From CAWCDJ01 sp963796675 (GTDB lineage Bacteria; Acidobacteriota; Terriglobia; Bryobacterales; Bryobacteraceae), in contig CAWCMS010000001.1 in assembly GCA_963796675.1 (NCBI GenBank), positions 516,365-580,364 of the forward strand: 64,000 bases of DNA. Reading direction: 5' to 3'. The position numbers were made by a program, and so were the translations under genes. A model generated the notes under the pieces. It did not search any database and was not told where the DNA came from. It saw only the letters and a list, made by a program, of their open reading frames with translations. Shown piece after piece: positions 54,879 to 64,000 of the stretch; the first letter of the stretch is position 1; each line of letters starts with the position of its first letter.

Positions 54879-55589
54879 TCAGGATTCCATCCGCTTTTTC
54901 CGGATGCACCCGACCAGAACACCGAATGCGCCCAGCACGAGTAGCAGAGTGTTGGGCTCGGGGATTGGCGTAACGGTAATGGTCCCCGAATAGGTGTTCG
55001 AGACGCTCCCCGTCGAAGCCAAGGTGGCCAGCACGGTCTGGAAGTTGTGGTTGAACTGAGACGTGAAGACGCCCGTCCAGTTCGAAAGTCCGTCGCTGGA
55101 CACTCCGGAGAACACAAACGTCGCGCTCGAAGTATTCTGAGACGTATTAATGAAGTTAAACGGCGACCCGCCGGGAACGTTCGGCGTACATGTCTGGCCT
55201 GGGGCAGGCGCAGTCAGACAGGATGCCGAGGAGAACACGCCTTGCGAGATAAAGTTGATCAGCAGAGTAGGGAGCAACGGTGCTGCATCGAAGCTGACAA
55301 ACGTTTCGTTCGCGAATCCCGCCCCATCGACGGTGGCAGGAGGATTCGTAAGATCGTCGATGGTCAGCAGAGTCGACGTAAGACCCGCAAAGGATCCAGT
55401 CACCGAACCGACCAGCGCCTTGTTAGCTGGCGGGAGCGTCCAGGCGATCGTCTGCGGGACATTGGAAACGGTGATCGTTCCCGAAAAATCGATAGAGCCA
55501 AAGATTGGCGACGCCACGAGTGCCGGGGCAGACAGAAACGCACCGACAGAAAGCAACAACGGCAACCGTGAGCGGCTAAAAAACTTCAT
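54879..55589 (-). CDS. PEP-CTERM sorting domain protein
   Basis: 236 residues. Signal peptide MKFFSRSRLPLLLSVGAFLS-APALVAS, then a serine/threonine/asparagine-rich body with few charges. The C-terminus reads TPIPEPNTLLLVLGAFGVLV and then a basic tail CIRKKRMES: the PEP-CTERM signal of motif, membrane helix and basic residues. Exosortase cleaves at this signal and the protein is released or anchored on the surface, usually in bacteria that make exopolysaccharide. The exosortase gene is not in the window. The body has no recognisable enzyme motif; one pair of cysteines (CLTAPAPGQTC) may form a disulfide. Confidence 0.9.
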   Translation of the reverse strand: MKFFSRSRLPLLLSVGAFLSAPALVASPIFGSIDFSGTITVSNVPQTIAWTLPPANKALVGSVTGSFAGLTSTLLTIDDLTNPPATVDGAGFANETFVSFDAAPLLPTLLINFISQGVFSSASCLTAPAPGQTCTPNVPGGSPFNFINTSQNTSSATFVFSGVSSDGLSNWTGVFTSQFNHNFQTVLATLASTGSVSNTYSGTITVTPIPEPNTLLLVLGAFGVLVGCIRKKRMES

Positions 55590-55957
55590 ATGTACTAGCC
55601 TCCGATCTGAAAACCCGACCAGCGCGAATGTTAACTACCAACTGTCCACTCAAGTTAGCAGTGCTGGACGTTTGAGTATCGCCTGTCGGGACCAGCTTGA
55701 TCTGTGGGCCAACATACAGACGGTTCTGCTTTCGTGCGCCATCTCACTAGATTTGTGCGTGCAGGGTACTGGGGGTTACCCATTGTAGCTTCTCCCACCT
55801 GAAGTACCAGAAGGTTCGCATGGAAGCGTACATCTGATGCGTACTAAGGTCTCAAAGGATACAAAGCTGGGGGCCGCCGGAGCGGAGTAGCGGAGGAGTC
55901 TTTTACCTTCGACAACACGTGCGAGTATGGCTGCGAAGCAGTAATCGGTTAGATTAC
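55590..55957. other. Non-coding gap of 368 bp
   Basis: The gap lies upstream of the PEP-CTERM gene and downstream of the oxidase gene. I see no open frame, tRNA or strong promoter. A short inverted match GTAC-N9-GTAC and repeated GGAG strings near 55880-55900 have no clear meaning. Confidence 0.5.
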
Positions 55958-57646
55958 TTACACTCGGCCGGGCATCATAGTAGCGTTCGTTTCCATACGT
56001 TCTGGTCCCGGTGGATTTTGGAGCGGATGGAAAGCGCTGGCAGTTCCGGTCACATAACGATTCGGCGCCAGGATGCCATTCGGATCGATGGTTTGTTTGA
56101 GAAGGCGGAGGAAGCGGGTATAGGCAGAGGAGTCGTCCATGGCGTTCATGCCATCGATGCTGAGCCGGTAGGAGTGATAGCCACTCTCGGCAAGCCGGTC
56201 GAGCAGTTCGTGATAGCAGCGAGACGCGCGCTCGTCCTCTCCTGGTACCTCGCGATCGAAGGCGAGTGAGATGACGCAGGCGAGCGCACGCTCGGTAATC
56301 ATAGTCAGCGAAATCGCCGGTTCCAGGCCGTGCCGGAGAATGATTTCGCCGGCGAGGTTGGTGAGGCGGGTTGCATGCCCGCCGTCGATCGGTGCGACCG
56401 GACTGCACCAGTACAGCCCGCAGCCGTCGCGGTCCGGGTGCATGTTCGCCGAAGGGGGAGTCCGCTTCCGCCAGTAAGTGCTGGCCAGGGGATGATCCGT
56501 CGGAATGCCCTTCATCAATCCGTATACCGGTTTCAGAACAGCCAGGGTCCGCTCGAGGTTCCAGCCACTGATCGCCTCGTAGGGCTTTGCGAACATTGAC
56601 GCCAAACGCAGCATCCGGTCATCGAGGAACTGCAGGCGCTCAGCCTTGCCTTTGAGCGCGCGGCGCACCAATCGCCGGGCCTCCTTCACCTGGGCCTTCG
56701 TGCCATAGAGTGCACCGGATCCGTTCCACGCGCCGATCTTCAGGCTGCTCCGCAACTCTTCGAGCAGGGTCCCCTGGAGCGGCGTCTTTCCGCCGGTCGC
56801 CTCCCAAGGGTACTGTTGGAGTGCCGAGATGACCTTGTAGTCGTTGGCGATGTGCGAGGCGCTGCGAATCGTGCCGTCCAGGCGCAGCGGACGAAGCGCA
56901 TCGATCAGCGGACCAACCTGCGCGGCGCTGGGACAACGGAAATAGTAAGCCTGGAAATACTCCGGCGCCGGCATCAGCCACAGCGTCATGCGCGTGACCA
57001 CTCCGAAGTTCGATTGCGAAAACAGACCGTCGGTCACCGGTCCGACGCCCCAACGGTAGACCGGCGCCGCCGCCGCACCGGAGCCATACCGCGAGAACCC
57101 GGTCTCGACAATCTCTCCATCGGGCAGCACCACCTGTAAGGCGCAGGAGTGCGCGAAATGATCGCCGTAAGGAGTATGGCCGAAGCCCCGCTCCACAGTG
57201 TTCGCCACCAGGCTGGCCCCCGGACTGGCTCCGGTTGCGTCCATCCAAAGGCGCGATCCGCGTTCCTGAAGAAAGGCGTACAGCTGCGCCTGCGTGACGC
57301 CGGGCTCGATGGTGACGTAGGCGAGATTCTCGTCAAAATCGAGGATCCGGTTCATCCGGCCCAGATCGAGCAGGGCGCACCCATCCGCCGCCGGCACCTT
57401 CGAGCCGTATCCCCAGTTTTTGCCCGTGCTGATCGGATACAGCAAGACGCCGAAGCGGTTCGCGATGTGAAGACACTCCTGGACCTCTTCAGTAGAACTG
57501 GGCCGCAGGATCGCCGGAATACGATTCTCGATTGCGAAGGTGCTGGTTTCGGCTTCTCGCAGCTCGGAACGGTCTGTCACGACATGTTCCTGCCCGAGGA
57601 GGTCCCCCCAGGCGGCGAGTGCGTAGTCGAGTTGGTATGCTGCCAT
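55958..57646 (-). CDS. FAD-linked oxidase of the vanillyl-alcohol-oxidase/4-cresol-dehydrogenase type
   Basis: 562 residues, cytoplasmic. The PCMH FAD-binding part has IPAILRPSSTEEVQECLHIA, LLYPISTGKNWGYGSKVPAA, DATGASPGASLVANTVERGF and GVVTRMTLWLMPAPEYFQAY. The cap part ends RFLRLLKQTIDPNGILAPNR, the string that closes VAO-family enzymes such as the 4-cresol dehydrogenase flavoprotein. VAO enzymes oxidise para-alkyl phenols and related alcohols; whether FAD is covalent (needs His or Tyr) cannot be settled by eye. It is 10 bp after the acyltransferase gene and surely co-transcribed. Confidence 0.85.
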   Translation of the reverse strand: MAAYQLDYALAAWGDLLGQEHVVTDRSELREAETSTFAIENRIPAILRPSSTEEVQECLHIANRFGVLLYPISTGKNWGYGSKVPAADGCALLDLGRMNRILDFDENLAYVTIEPGVTQAQLYAFLQERGSRLWMDATGASPGASLVANTVERGFGHTPYGDHFAHSCALQVVLPDGEIVETGFSRYGSGAAAAPVYRWGVGPVTDGLFSQSNFGVVTRMTLWLMPAPEYFQAYYFRCPSAAQVGPLIDALRPLRLDGTIRSASHIANDYKVISALQQYPWEATGGKTPLQGTLLEELRSSLKIGAWNGSGALYGTKAQVKEARRLVRRALKGKAERLQFLDDRMLRLASMFAKPYEAISGWNLERTLAVLKPVYGLMKGIPTDHPLASTYWRKRTPPSANMHPDRDGCGLYWCSPVAPIDGGHATRLTNLAGEIILRHGLEPAISLTMITERALACVISLAFDREVPGEDERASRCYHELLDRLAESGYHSYRLSIDGMNAMDDSSAYTRFLRLLKQTIDPNGILAPNRYVTGTASAFHPLQNPPGPERMETNATMMPGRV

Positions 57647-57656
57647 CGGACGACCC

Positions 57657-58505
57657 CTAGAACAAACCGGCGAGGGCCGGAGCAGGAACCCTGGGCACCT
57701 GGACCATCGCGGGAACGCGAACCGCTCTTCGCTGCGGATCGCGGTCGCAGATTACGGGTGCGGCGGTGAGCTCGGATGCCAACTCATTCACCCAGGTTCG
57801 GAATTTGGGATTCGGGTACCGCGAGTCGAAGCGGAGAACTTCCATTTCGCAGCGGTACTTCGGGTCGTAGTATGGCGGCAGTTCTTCCCCGTCCACGACG
57901 ATGGGCGAGAGCCCGATCCTTCGCAGGATTGGCGCAGAGCCATGCCGCCTGGTGGCCGTGGCGATGCCCGCGCACCCTCCGAGCAACTCCAGCAGACCGT
58001 AAGTGGCAAGAATCGTGCGCAGCGGCTCCATGGTCAGCCGCCTCTCGGGCGAGATCGCCCATCCGCCGACTTCTCCGAAGGAGATCCGCGCGACCTTGGC
58101 GATGGCCATTTCGCGGTCCACCGCCCACCTCAGCCGGGGCGCCCAGTGGCTCGACTGCATCAAAGCAGCCTGCCGGACCAAAAGATGATCGAAATGGCGA
58201 GCCGGTTGCTCCAGGTATCGCAGGCACGCGCAGATGGTGCCGTCGTTGCGCAGCGTCAGGACGTGCCAGCTATTCTCGTCGACGGGAAGTTGGTGGCGGC
58301 CATCCTTTGTCAGTTCGCCCGGCAGAATTGCGCCGTCATTCCCATACACGGCGCCGCGAAATCGTTGCATTTCCGCAAGGAAATGCTCGCGTAGGCCCGC
58401 ATCCGCTTCCAGTGTTTGGAATGTATCTGTGACCTGCGCACCCGCAGGAGCCAGGACGACAAAGGAACTTCCACCGGCCCGAAATAAAGATGTGATCGAC
58501 TTCAC
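57657..58505 (-). CDS. GNAT-like acyltransferase of the FeeM/LuxI type
   Basis: 282 residues from GTG 58505, chosen because GGGAGG lies 8-9 bases upstream; the open frame continues further but without support. FLAEMQRFRGAVYGNDGAIL, then QLPVDENSWHVLTLRNDGTI and CACLRYLEQP follow the N-acyl amino acid synthase/autoinducer synthase pattern (R..VY, a D..W segment, then a strand leading to RY/RL). GGWAISPERRLTMEPLRTIL is the GNAT acyl-CoA/ACP-binding region. These enzymes join a fatty acyl chain to an amine or amino acid. Paired with the oxidase downstream, it may make a small lipid-type metabolite. Family call is moderate. Confidence 0.65.
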   Translation of the reverse strand: MKSITSLFRAGGSSFVVLAPAGAQVTDTFQTLEADAGLREHFLAEMQRFRGAVYGNDGAILPGELTKDGRHQLPVDENSWHVLTLRNDGTICACLRYLEQPARHFDHLLVRQAALMQSSHWAPRLRWAVDREMAIAKVARISFGEVGGWAISPERRLTMEPLRTILATYGLLELLGGCAGIATATRRHGSAPILRRIGLSPIVVDGEELPPYYDPKYRCEMEVLRFDSRYPNPKFRTWVNELASELTAAPVICDRDPQRRAVRVPAMVQVPRVPAPALAGLF

Positions 58506-58865
58506 CCGCTGTGCCTCCCAAATAAACAGGCGTATAGCGTTCGGTGAATTCTCTCTAGGAACTAGCGCGCAGAGCATGTGCGGCTACGGGAGCTGAGGAA
58601 AGCGCCTATGAGCCAAAAAAGAATTCGTGCTTTTTAAACAACCTTCGAGGTGATTATGCAGAAGTACTGGTACCAAATTCTAACCTGATAATGGTTAGTC
58701 TCTGGTTCGTGCCACCAGTGATATCACCAAGTGTAAGAATTAGAACCAATCTGCAAGCCGAGTGCCAAAATCGAAAGTCTTTCGATGCTTGGAAACGGAG
58801 GGCGTGAATTCCGCCGGTCCGTACCGCAGCGTAAAAAATGCGCTGGGGGCCGTAAAACTTTTTCT
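58506..58865. other. Non-coding gap of 360 bp with two inverted repeats
   Basis: The gap lies between recQ and the acyltransferase gene (both minus strand). Lower in GC than its surroundings. Holds CTAACC-N7-GGTTAG at 58680-58698 and the palindrome GTGATATCAC at 58718-58727. No open frame of note. The promoter of the acyltransferase-oxidase pair should be in here but no clear -35/-10 was found. Confidence 0.5.
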
Positions 58866-60874
58866 TTAGAGGGGGGAATTCCGGGGTTCCCCGGCCGACT
58901 CGGGCTGTTCGATCAGGCTGCCCTGGCGGACGCAGGCCACCACCAGCCGGATCTGCTCGTAGGTGATCTCGGGCGGCAGGGCTTCCCGCAGCGGCTTCAG
59001 CCATTGCGAACCCAGGCGCGCTGACGGCCTCCGCGATGTGGCCGTGCGCCGCTTCGCCGACCCACTCCATGCGGTACTCCAGGCGGCCTTTTTCCACCAG
59101 GTCGGCCACCATGTTGACCACGGTCGAGAGCTGGCGGCCGCGGATCTCCGCGATTTCTTCGAAGGTCTTGCCTTCGGCCAGCAGCCGCATGGTTTCTTCG
59201 GCCGGGAGAACCTGCTGGACGCCTTGCGCGCGGCGGCGCGGGCGCCGTTGCGGAAGGCTTCGAAGGCGGCGAAGATCTCGCGGCCGTACAGTTCCGCCTT
59301 GCGTTCGCCGAAGCCGCTCACGCCCAGCAGTTCGCGCAGATTGGCGGGCTGCTTGCGGCAGAGATCTTCCAGCGCGGCGTCGCTCAGCACGATGTAGGCG
59401 GGCACCGGCGCGCGTCTGCGCGGTGCGGCGCCGCCATTCCTTGAAGAAGTCGAGCAGGTCGCGATCGGGGGGCCGCTGCGCCGGCGCTGGAGGCGCCGCG
59501 AGCGGCGGAGGCGAGGCAGGCCTGGGCGGAGGCGCTGGGCGGCGCGGGCCGGCTGCCGGCGCGGCGCGGGCTTGGCCGCAACCTGCGGTGCTGCCGCGGC
59601 TCTTCTTCGCTTGCGCTTCTTTCTCGACCGGCGCTTCGACCGGCGGCGCTCTTGAGCCACTCGGGAAGGCTGCCGCACACATCGCACATATCGCAGCGCT
59701 GCCATTTGGGCGTCTGGCCGAAGTGCGTGCAGATGTGGAGATGCCGGCAGCGGGCGCTTTCCACGAAATTGCGCACGTCGTGGTAGCGCTGCCAGGCGCG
59801 CTCCTTTTCCGCGGCATCCTGGAGCTGGTCGATGAAGTAGGCCAGCAGGCCGGCGTCTTTGGGCTGCCAGAGCAGCACGCAATCGGCGGGCAGGCCGTCG
59901 CGGCCGGCGCGCCCGGCCTCCTGGTAATACTGCTCGATGGACTTGGGCAGCGAGAGTGTGGATCACCGCGCGCACCGCCGGCTTGTTGATGCCCAGGCCG
60001 AAGGCGATGGTGCCCACCAGCACGCGCACCTCGTCGTTCATCCAGCGCTCCTGGTTGCGGCGGCGCGTGGCGTTCTCCATCTGGCCGTGGTAGGGGACGG
60101 CGGCGATGCCGTGGTCGGCCAGGAAATCCACCGTCTCTTCCACGCTCGGCGATGGTGGGCGCGTAGACGATGGCGCTTTCGCCGCTGGTAGGCGCGCAGC
60201 GCCCGCCAGCAGCAGCTGCGAGTGCGTGCCGCTTCTCGCACTGGTGCACCACGTAGCGCAGGTTGGCGCGGTGGAAGCTGGCGATGTACTTGTGCGGATC
60301 GCGCAGCTGGAGCTGCTCCAGAATGTCGTGCCGCACGCGGCGCGTGGCGCTGGCGGTGAAGGCGGCGATGGGCTTATCGGGAAAGTTCTGCGCGCAGCGA
60401 GCTGAGCTGGCGGTATTCGGGGCGGAACTCGTGGCCCCATTCCGAGATGCAGTGCGCTTCGTCGATGGCGAAGAAACGCCAGCGGAAGCGCTCTGCAGCC
60501 AGGCGACGGTGTCCTGCCGCGCCAGCCGCTCGGGCGAAAGATAGAGCAGGCGGAAGGCGCCCTGCGCGGCGGCGCGCATCACCGCGCGCTGCTCGTCGGG
60601 CGGCTGCGAGCTGTTCAGCAGCGCGGCCGGAATCCCCATCTCGGCGAGCTGCGCCACCTGGTCCTGCATCAGCGCGATGAGCGGCGAGATCACCACCACG
60701 GTCTGCCCCGAGCACCAGCGCCGGCAACTGGTAGCACAGCGATTTGCCGCCGCCGGTGGGCATCACGACGGCGACGTCGCGGCCCTCCAGCAGGCTTTGA
60801 ATGATGCGCTCCTGCATGGGCCGGAACGAATCGTAGCCCCAGTAGCGCTTCAGGGCTGCGTGAAGATCTGGCAC
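58866..60874 (-). CDS. recQ: RecQ-family ATP-dependent DNA helicase, frameshifted
   Basis: GTG start 60874: MPDLHAALKRYWGYDSFRPM, then Walker A MPTGGGKSLCYQLPAL, VVVISPLIALMQDQVAQLAE, motif FAIDEAHCISEWGHEFRPEY, FTASAT-type motif III, HIDQLPKSIEQYYQ-like region in another frame, a zinc cysteine region (CDMCDVC), an HRDC domain (LLGVSGFGERKAELYGREIF) and a C-terminal wing (LLAEGKTFEEIAEIRGRQLS). It unwinds DNA 3'-5' in recombination repair. Broken by indels near 58952, 59215, 59440, 59645, 59955, 60145, 60195, 60400, 60490 and 60705. The organism's gene is probably intact. Confidence 0.88.
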
Positions 60875-60881
60875 TGTGGAA

Positions 60882-61370
60882 CTACGAGTGTAACAGGCGG
60901 ACGCTTTTCGGGCGGCGCGGCGTCGAGCATCTCGCGGACGTGCGGTGCGTAACGGGATGGCGCAAGCCGGGCGCGAGATCGGCCAGCGGCGCCAGCACGA
61001 AGCGGCGCTCGGCGATGCGCGGGTGCGGGATCTTCGAGGCGCGCGGTGCGGACCACCGCGGTCGCCGTAGAGCAGGATGTCGATATCGATGGTGCGCGGG
61101 CCTTTGGGAATGGTGCGGACGCGGCCCAGTTCGCGCTCGATCCTGGCAGTGCGCGCGAGCAGCTGCAGGGGGAACAGCGCGGTCTCGGCCTCCGACCACC
61201 AGGTTCAGAAACCAGCGCTGGTCGGTGTATCCGACGCGGCTCGGTTTCATAGACAGGCGAGACGCGCAGCACGCGAACGCCGGCGGCGCGGCAGGCGTTC
61301 GAGCGGCGGCGCGCAGGTTCGCCTCGCGGTCGCCGATGTTCGAGCCGAGGCTGAGATAGACGGTCTTCAA
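60882..61370 (-). CDS. folK: 2-amino-4-hydroxy-6-hydroxymethyldihydropteridine pyrophosphokinase, frameshifted
   Basis: TTG start 61370 (MKTVYLSLGSNIGDREANLR), three bases after the ruvB stop. Conserved YTDQRWFLNLVV comes next and, in other frames, the GPRTIDIDILLYGD-like region and HPRIAERRFVLAPLADLAPG. It transfers pyrophosphate from ATP to the pterin in folate synthesis. Indels near 61045, 61190 and 61240. The stop is ambiguous: 60882 in one frame, 60850 in another that would overlap recQ. Confidence 0.85.
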   Translation of the reverse strand: MKTVYLSLGSNIGDREANLRAAARTPAAPPAFACCASRLSMKPSRVGYTDQRWFLNLVVGGRDRAVPPAAARAHCQDRARTGPRPHHSQRPAHHRYRHPALRRPRWSAPRASKIPHPRIAERRFVLAPLADLAPGLRHPVTHRTSARCSTPRRPKSVRLLHS

Positions 61371-61372
61371 AC

Positions 61373-62411
<1,039 letters not shown>

Positions 62412-62423
62412 TGCGTTACCAGC

Positions 62424-63023
62424 TTACCGTACCAGTTCGAGCGCCCGCCGGAAGAGCGGCTCGAATTCGCGTCGGAGGCCGCCGCCGGCTTTGGCTTTGC
62501 GCACCGCGGCTTCGGCCTGCGGGCGCGCGCAGCCCAGGTTGAGCAGCGCCGAAAGAACGTCCTGGTCGACGCGGGGAAAGCGCGGGCACGGGCGGTGCCG
62601 GGCGGCTCCTCGCCGGTCGGCGCGGCAGCTTGTCGCGCAGCTCCAGCACCATGCGCTCGGCGGTCTTCTTGCCGACGCCGGGGATGCGCACCAGCCGGTC
62701 GACCTCGCCGCGGCGGATCGACTGCGATGAGGTCCGGCGCGGCCAGGCCGGAAAGAATCTTCACCGCCAGCTTGGGGCCGATGCCGCTGACGCCGATCAG
62801 CTTCTCGAACAGGCCCTTTCTCGTCCTGCGTGAGAAAGCCGTAGAGCGCCAGGGCATCCTCGCGAACGTGCGTATGAATGCGCAGGCGCACTTCGGCTCC
62901 CGGGTCCGGCAGGTGCGTGAACGTGGAAACCGGAATGGTAACGTCGTAGCCCACGCCGCCCGCTTCCACGATCGCCTGGTTGGGATGTTTCTCGAGCAGC
63001 ATGCCGCGCAGCAGAGCAATCAT
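62424..63023 (-). CDS. ruvA: Holliday-junction protein RuvA, frameshifted
   Basis: MIALLRGMLLEKHPNQAIVE and AGGVGYDVTIPVSTFTHLPD (OB domain), VREDALALYGFLTQDE, then in other frames KLIGVSGIGPKLAVKILSGL and MRIPGVGKKTAERMVLELRD (two helix-hairpin-helix motifs), and an end ALLNLGCARPQAEAAVRKAK. Start and stop are in one frame because the indels (near 62600, 62625, 62725, 62820) compensate. It lies 12 bp before ruvB, the usual ruvAB order; ruvC is not seen. Confidence 0.93.
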   Translation of the reverse strand: MIALLRGMLLEKHPNQAIVEAGGVGYDVTIPVSTFTHLPDPGAEVRLRIHTHVREDALALYGFLTQDEKGPVREADRRQRHRPQAGGEDSFRPGRAGPHRSRSAAARSTGWCASPASARRPPSAWCWSCATSCRADRRGAARHRPCPRFPRVDQDVLSALLNLGCARPQAEAAVRKAKAGGGLRREFEPLFRRALELVR

Positions 63024-63074
63024 AGATTCGATTATGCCGCGGTCGGGCGCCGGAATCCCGGGTATCGCCCGGAA

Positions 63075-63422
63075 TCACTCCTGGGCCAGGGCTGCGTCGA
63101 CGCACACGCGAAGGTCGGCCATTCGGAATGGCTTAGGAAGGATCTGCGTGCACCCCGGGAACCCCTCGGTATAAGCGCTCATGCAGATGATTTTCATGTG
63201 CGGCTGAATTTCCCGCACCAGCTTGACCACCTGGTGCCCGTCCATGAGCGGCATTTTGATGTCGGTGATCACCAGGGCGATGCGAGCCGGGTACGAACGG
63301 AAGAGCGCAATGGCCTCCAGCCCGTTCGCGGCTGTCATCACCTCGTGCCCCATCGAGGTAAGCGCGACCGAAACGAGAGTCCGAACAGCCTTTTCATCAT
63401 CCGCGACTAGAATCACCGCCAC
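63075..63422 (-). CDS. Single-domain CheY-like response regulator
   Basis: 115 residues from GTG 63422 (VAVILVADDEKAVRTLVSVA); the longer frame upstream belongs to no family. LVADDE has the acidic pair, ITDIKMPLMDG the phosphoacceptor aspartate, IICMSAYTEGF the switch residue and LPKPFRMADL the lysine. No output domain, so it acts by protein contact or relays phosphate. The start overlaps the end of the small membrane-protein gene by 26 bases. Confidence 0.85.
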   Translation of the reverse strand: MAVILVADDEKAVRTLVSVALTSMGHEVMTAANGLEAIALFRSYPARIALVITDIKMPLMDGHQVVKLVREIQPHMKIICMSAYTEGFPGCTQILPKPFRMADLRVCVDAALAQE

Positions 63423-63660
63423 TTTTTGGCCTTCGTCTCTGCAGGTCGGTAAACATCCAAAGCGCCAGGATAAGAATGACCAGGTCCATAACAATGGCGA
63501 CATGATTGAGCCAGTTCCAGCCCCCGAAGTCCTCCAGGAGGTCAGCGCCAAGGTCGATCGCACAGGACACCGCGAGGAACAGGAAGAACCAGCGGCTGTA
63601 AAGAAACCGTCTCATTCGCAACTCGATCATATTCTTTGCCGGGAACCGCTCAATAGCCAT
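63397..63660 (-). CDS. Small two-helix membrane protein, hypothetical
   Basis: 87 residues at most; an internal ATG at 63630 (MIELRMRRFLYSRWFFLFLA) is an equally good start. Two hydrophobic segments: FLYSRWFFLFLAVSCAIDLG and NHVAIVMDLVILILALWMF, with an Asp-rich loop between them. The tail is basic (TDLQRRRPKSGGDSSRG). Overlap with the response regulator suggests co-expression. No family recognised. Confidence is limited by its short length. Confidence 0.5.
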   Translation of the reverse strand: MAIERFPAKNMIELRMRRFLYSRWFFLFLAVSCAIDLGADLLEDFGGWNWLNHVAIVMDLVILILALWMFTDLQRRRPKSGGDSSRG

Positions 63661-63736
63661 TTGGAGGCACGTCTTCCGGATGGAAGCCAGGGAACGGTCT
63701 TTTGTTCAGTCAACCCGGTTGTAGTGAAATAGTAGC

Positions 63737-64000
63737 TTGGCCCGGCGAAGATTTTCGTAGATGCGGTTCGGAACGGTTTGGCGGAGATGCGCGGCGAGGA
63801 TGCGCATCACCTGGCGCGGGTCCTGCGCGCGCAGCCGGGGCAGGTCTACGAGATCTCGGATGGACAGGCGGCCCACCTGGCGGAGATTGTGGAGGCCCGC
63901 GCCGGGCTGATTTCCTTCCGTGTGCTCGAGCCCCTGGAATCGAAGGCGCCGCCCGTGCGGGTGACCCTCTGCGCCGCCCTGATCAAGTTCGACCGGTTCG
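63737..64000 (+). CDS. rsmE: 16S rRNA m3U1498 methyltransferase RsmE, 5' part, one frameshift
   Basis: The TTG at 63737 begins an ARRRFF-type start; one T seems missing in the run at 63752-63755, after which the frame reads FVDAVRNGLAEMRGEDAHHL. ARVLRAQPGQVYEISDG and RVTLCAALIKFDRF follow. HHLARVLR is the N-terminal PUA-like signature of RsmE and LCAALIKFDR starts the SPOUT methyltransferase domain. The gene runs off the window. It is divergent from the small membrane protein. Confidence 0.8.

Noticed and set aside
58718..58727. A lux-box-like palindrome for a LuxR regulator of the LuxI-like gene
   Set aside because: Only ten bases are palindromic, the flanks do not extend to a 20-bp lux box, and no LuxR gene is in the window.
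63223..63732. A 169-codon plus-strand frame near the right end
   Set aside because: It lies opposite the CheY-like gene and the small membrane protein, with no family motifs.

Overview
The window looks like a chromosomal piece of a Gram-negative, high-GC soil bacterium of the Acidobacteriota, most like the Solibacter/Bryobacter lineage. The reasons are a very large TonB-dependent receptor with an N-terminal carboxypeptidase-regulatory-like domain, many secreted sialidase/BNR-repeat paralogs, DUF4159 proteins, a PEP-CTERM protein, lpxC and kdsB (lipid A/LPS chemistry), and vegetative promoters close to TTGACA-N17-TAnnnT. This is inference from family content; no rRNA gene or tRNA was found.

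Layout. (1) 1-25.5 kb is a glycan-catabolic region. It has five sialidase-like proteins, a large secreted glycoside-hydrolase-like protein, the big TonB receptor, two ACS-type MFS transporters, a NanA/DapA-type aldolase, kdsB with an unrecognised 414-residue partner, a SIS isomerase/deglycase, a PfkB kinase, a zinc dehydrogenase, an epimerase, an amidohydrolase and a YjbQ protein. It also has two regulators, GntR/FCD and IclR. The genes fall into about five transcription units. Three of these have leaders with the same promoter design and a shared 16-bp palindromic box. (2) 25.6-32.4 kb: a secreted protein with three RidA-like modules, a TPR/pre-peptidase-like protein, pdxR-pdxS-pdxT plus a small phosphatase, and lpxC. 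(3) 32.6-37.9 kb: polA, two tandem DUF4159 genes and a second DapA-like aldolase. (4) 37.9-41.9 kb: iron block with fur, a siderophore receptor and a PiuC-type hydroxylase. (5) 42.0-55.6 kb: a surface-polysaccharide cluster with cupin, rmlA, rmlC, four glycosyltransferases, a methyltransferase, an ABC-2 permease and a DedA protein. It is followed by a regulator-kinase-regulator trio and a PEP-CTERM protein. (6) 56-58.5 kb: an unusual pair, a FeeM/LuxI-like acyltransferase and a vanillyl-alcohol-oxidase-type flavoprotein. (7) 58.9-64 kb: recQ, folK, ruvB, ruvA, a CheY-like protein, a small membrane protein and the start of rsmE.

How the genes may work together. In region 1 the secreted hydrolases would release sugars, the TonB receptor and MFS proteins would import them, and the kinase, isomerase, aldolase and dehydrogenase would metabolise them. 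The two regulators would control the units. In region 5 nucleotide-sugar synthesis feeds the glycosyltransferases and an ABC exporter whose ATPase is not in the window.

Quality warning. Several blocks are dense with single-base insertions and deletions that break well-known essential genes such as polA, ruvA and ruvB. They lie at about 12.4-14.4, 32.6-35.2, 36.3-36.9, 38.0-40.2, 42.0-54.7 and 58.9-63.0 kb. Adjacent blocks are clean. I treat these as sequence errors, so gene ends in those blocks are approximate and fusion claims there are provisional.
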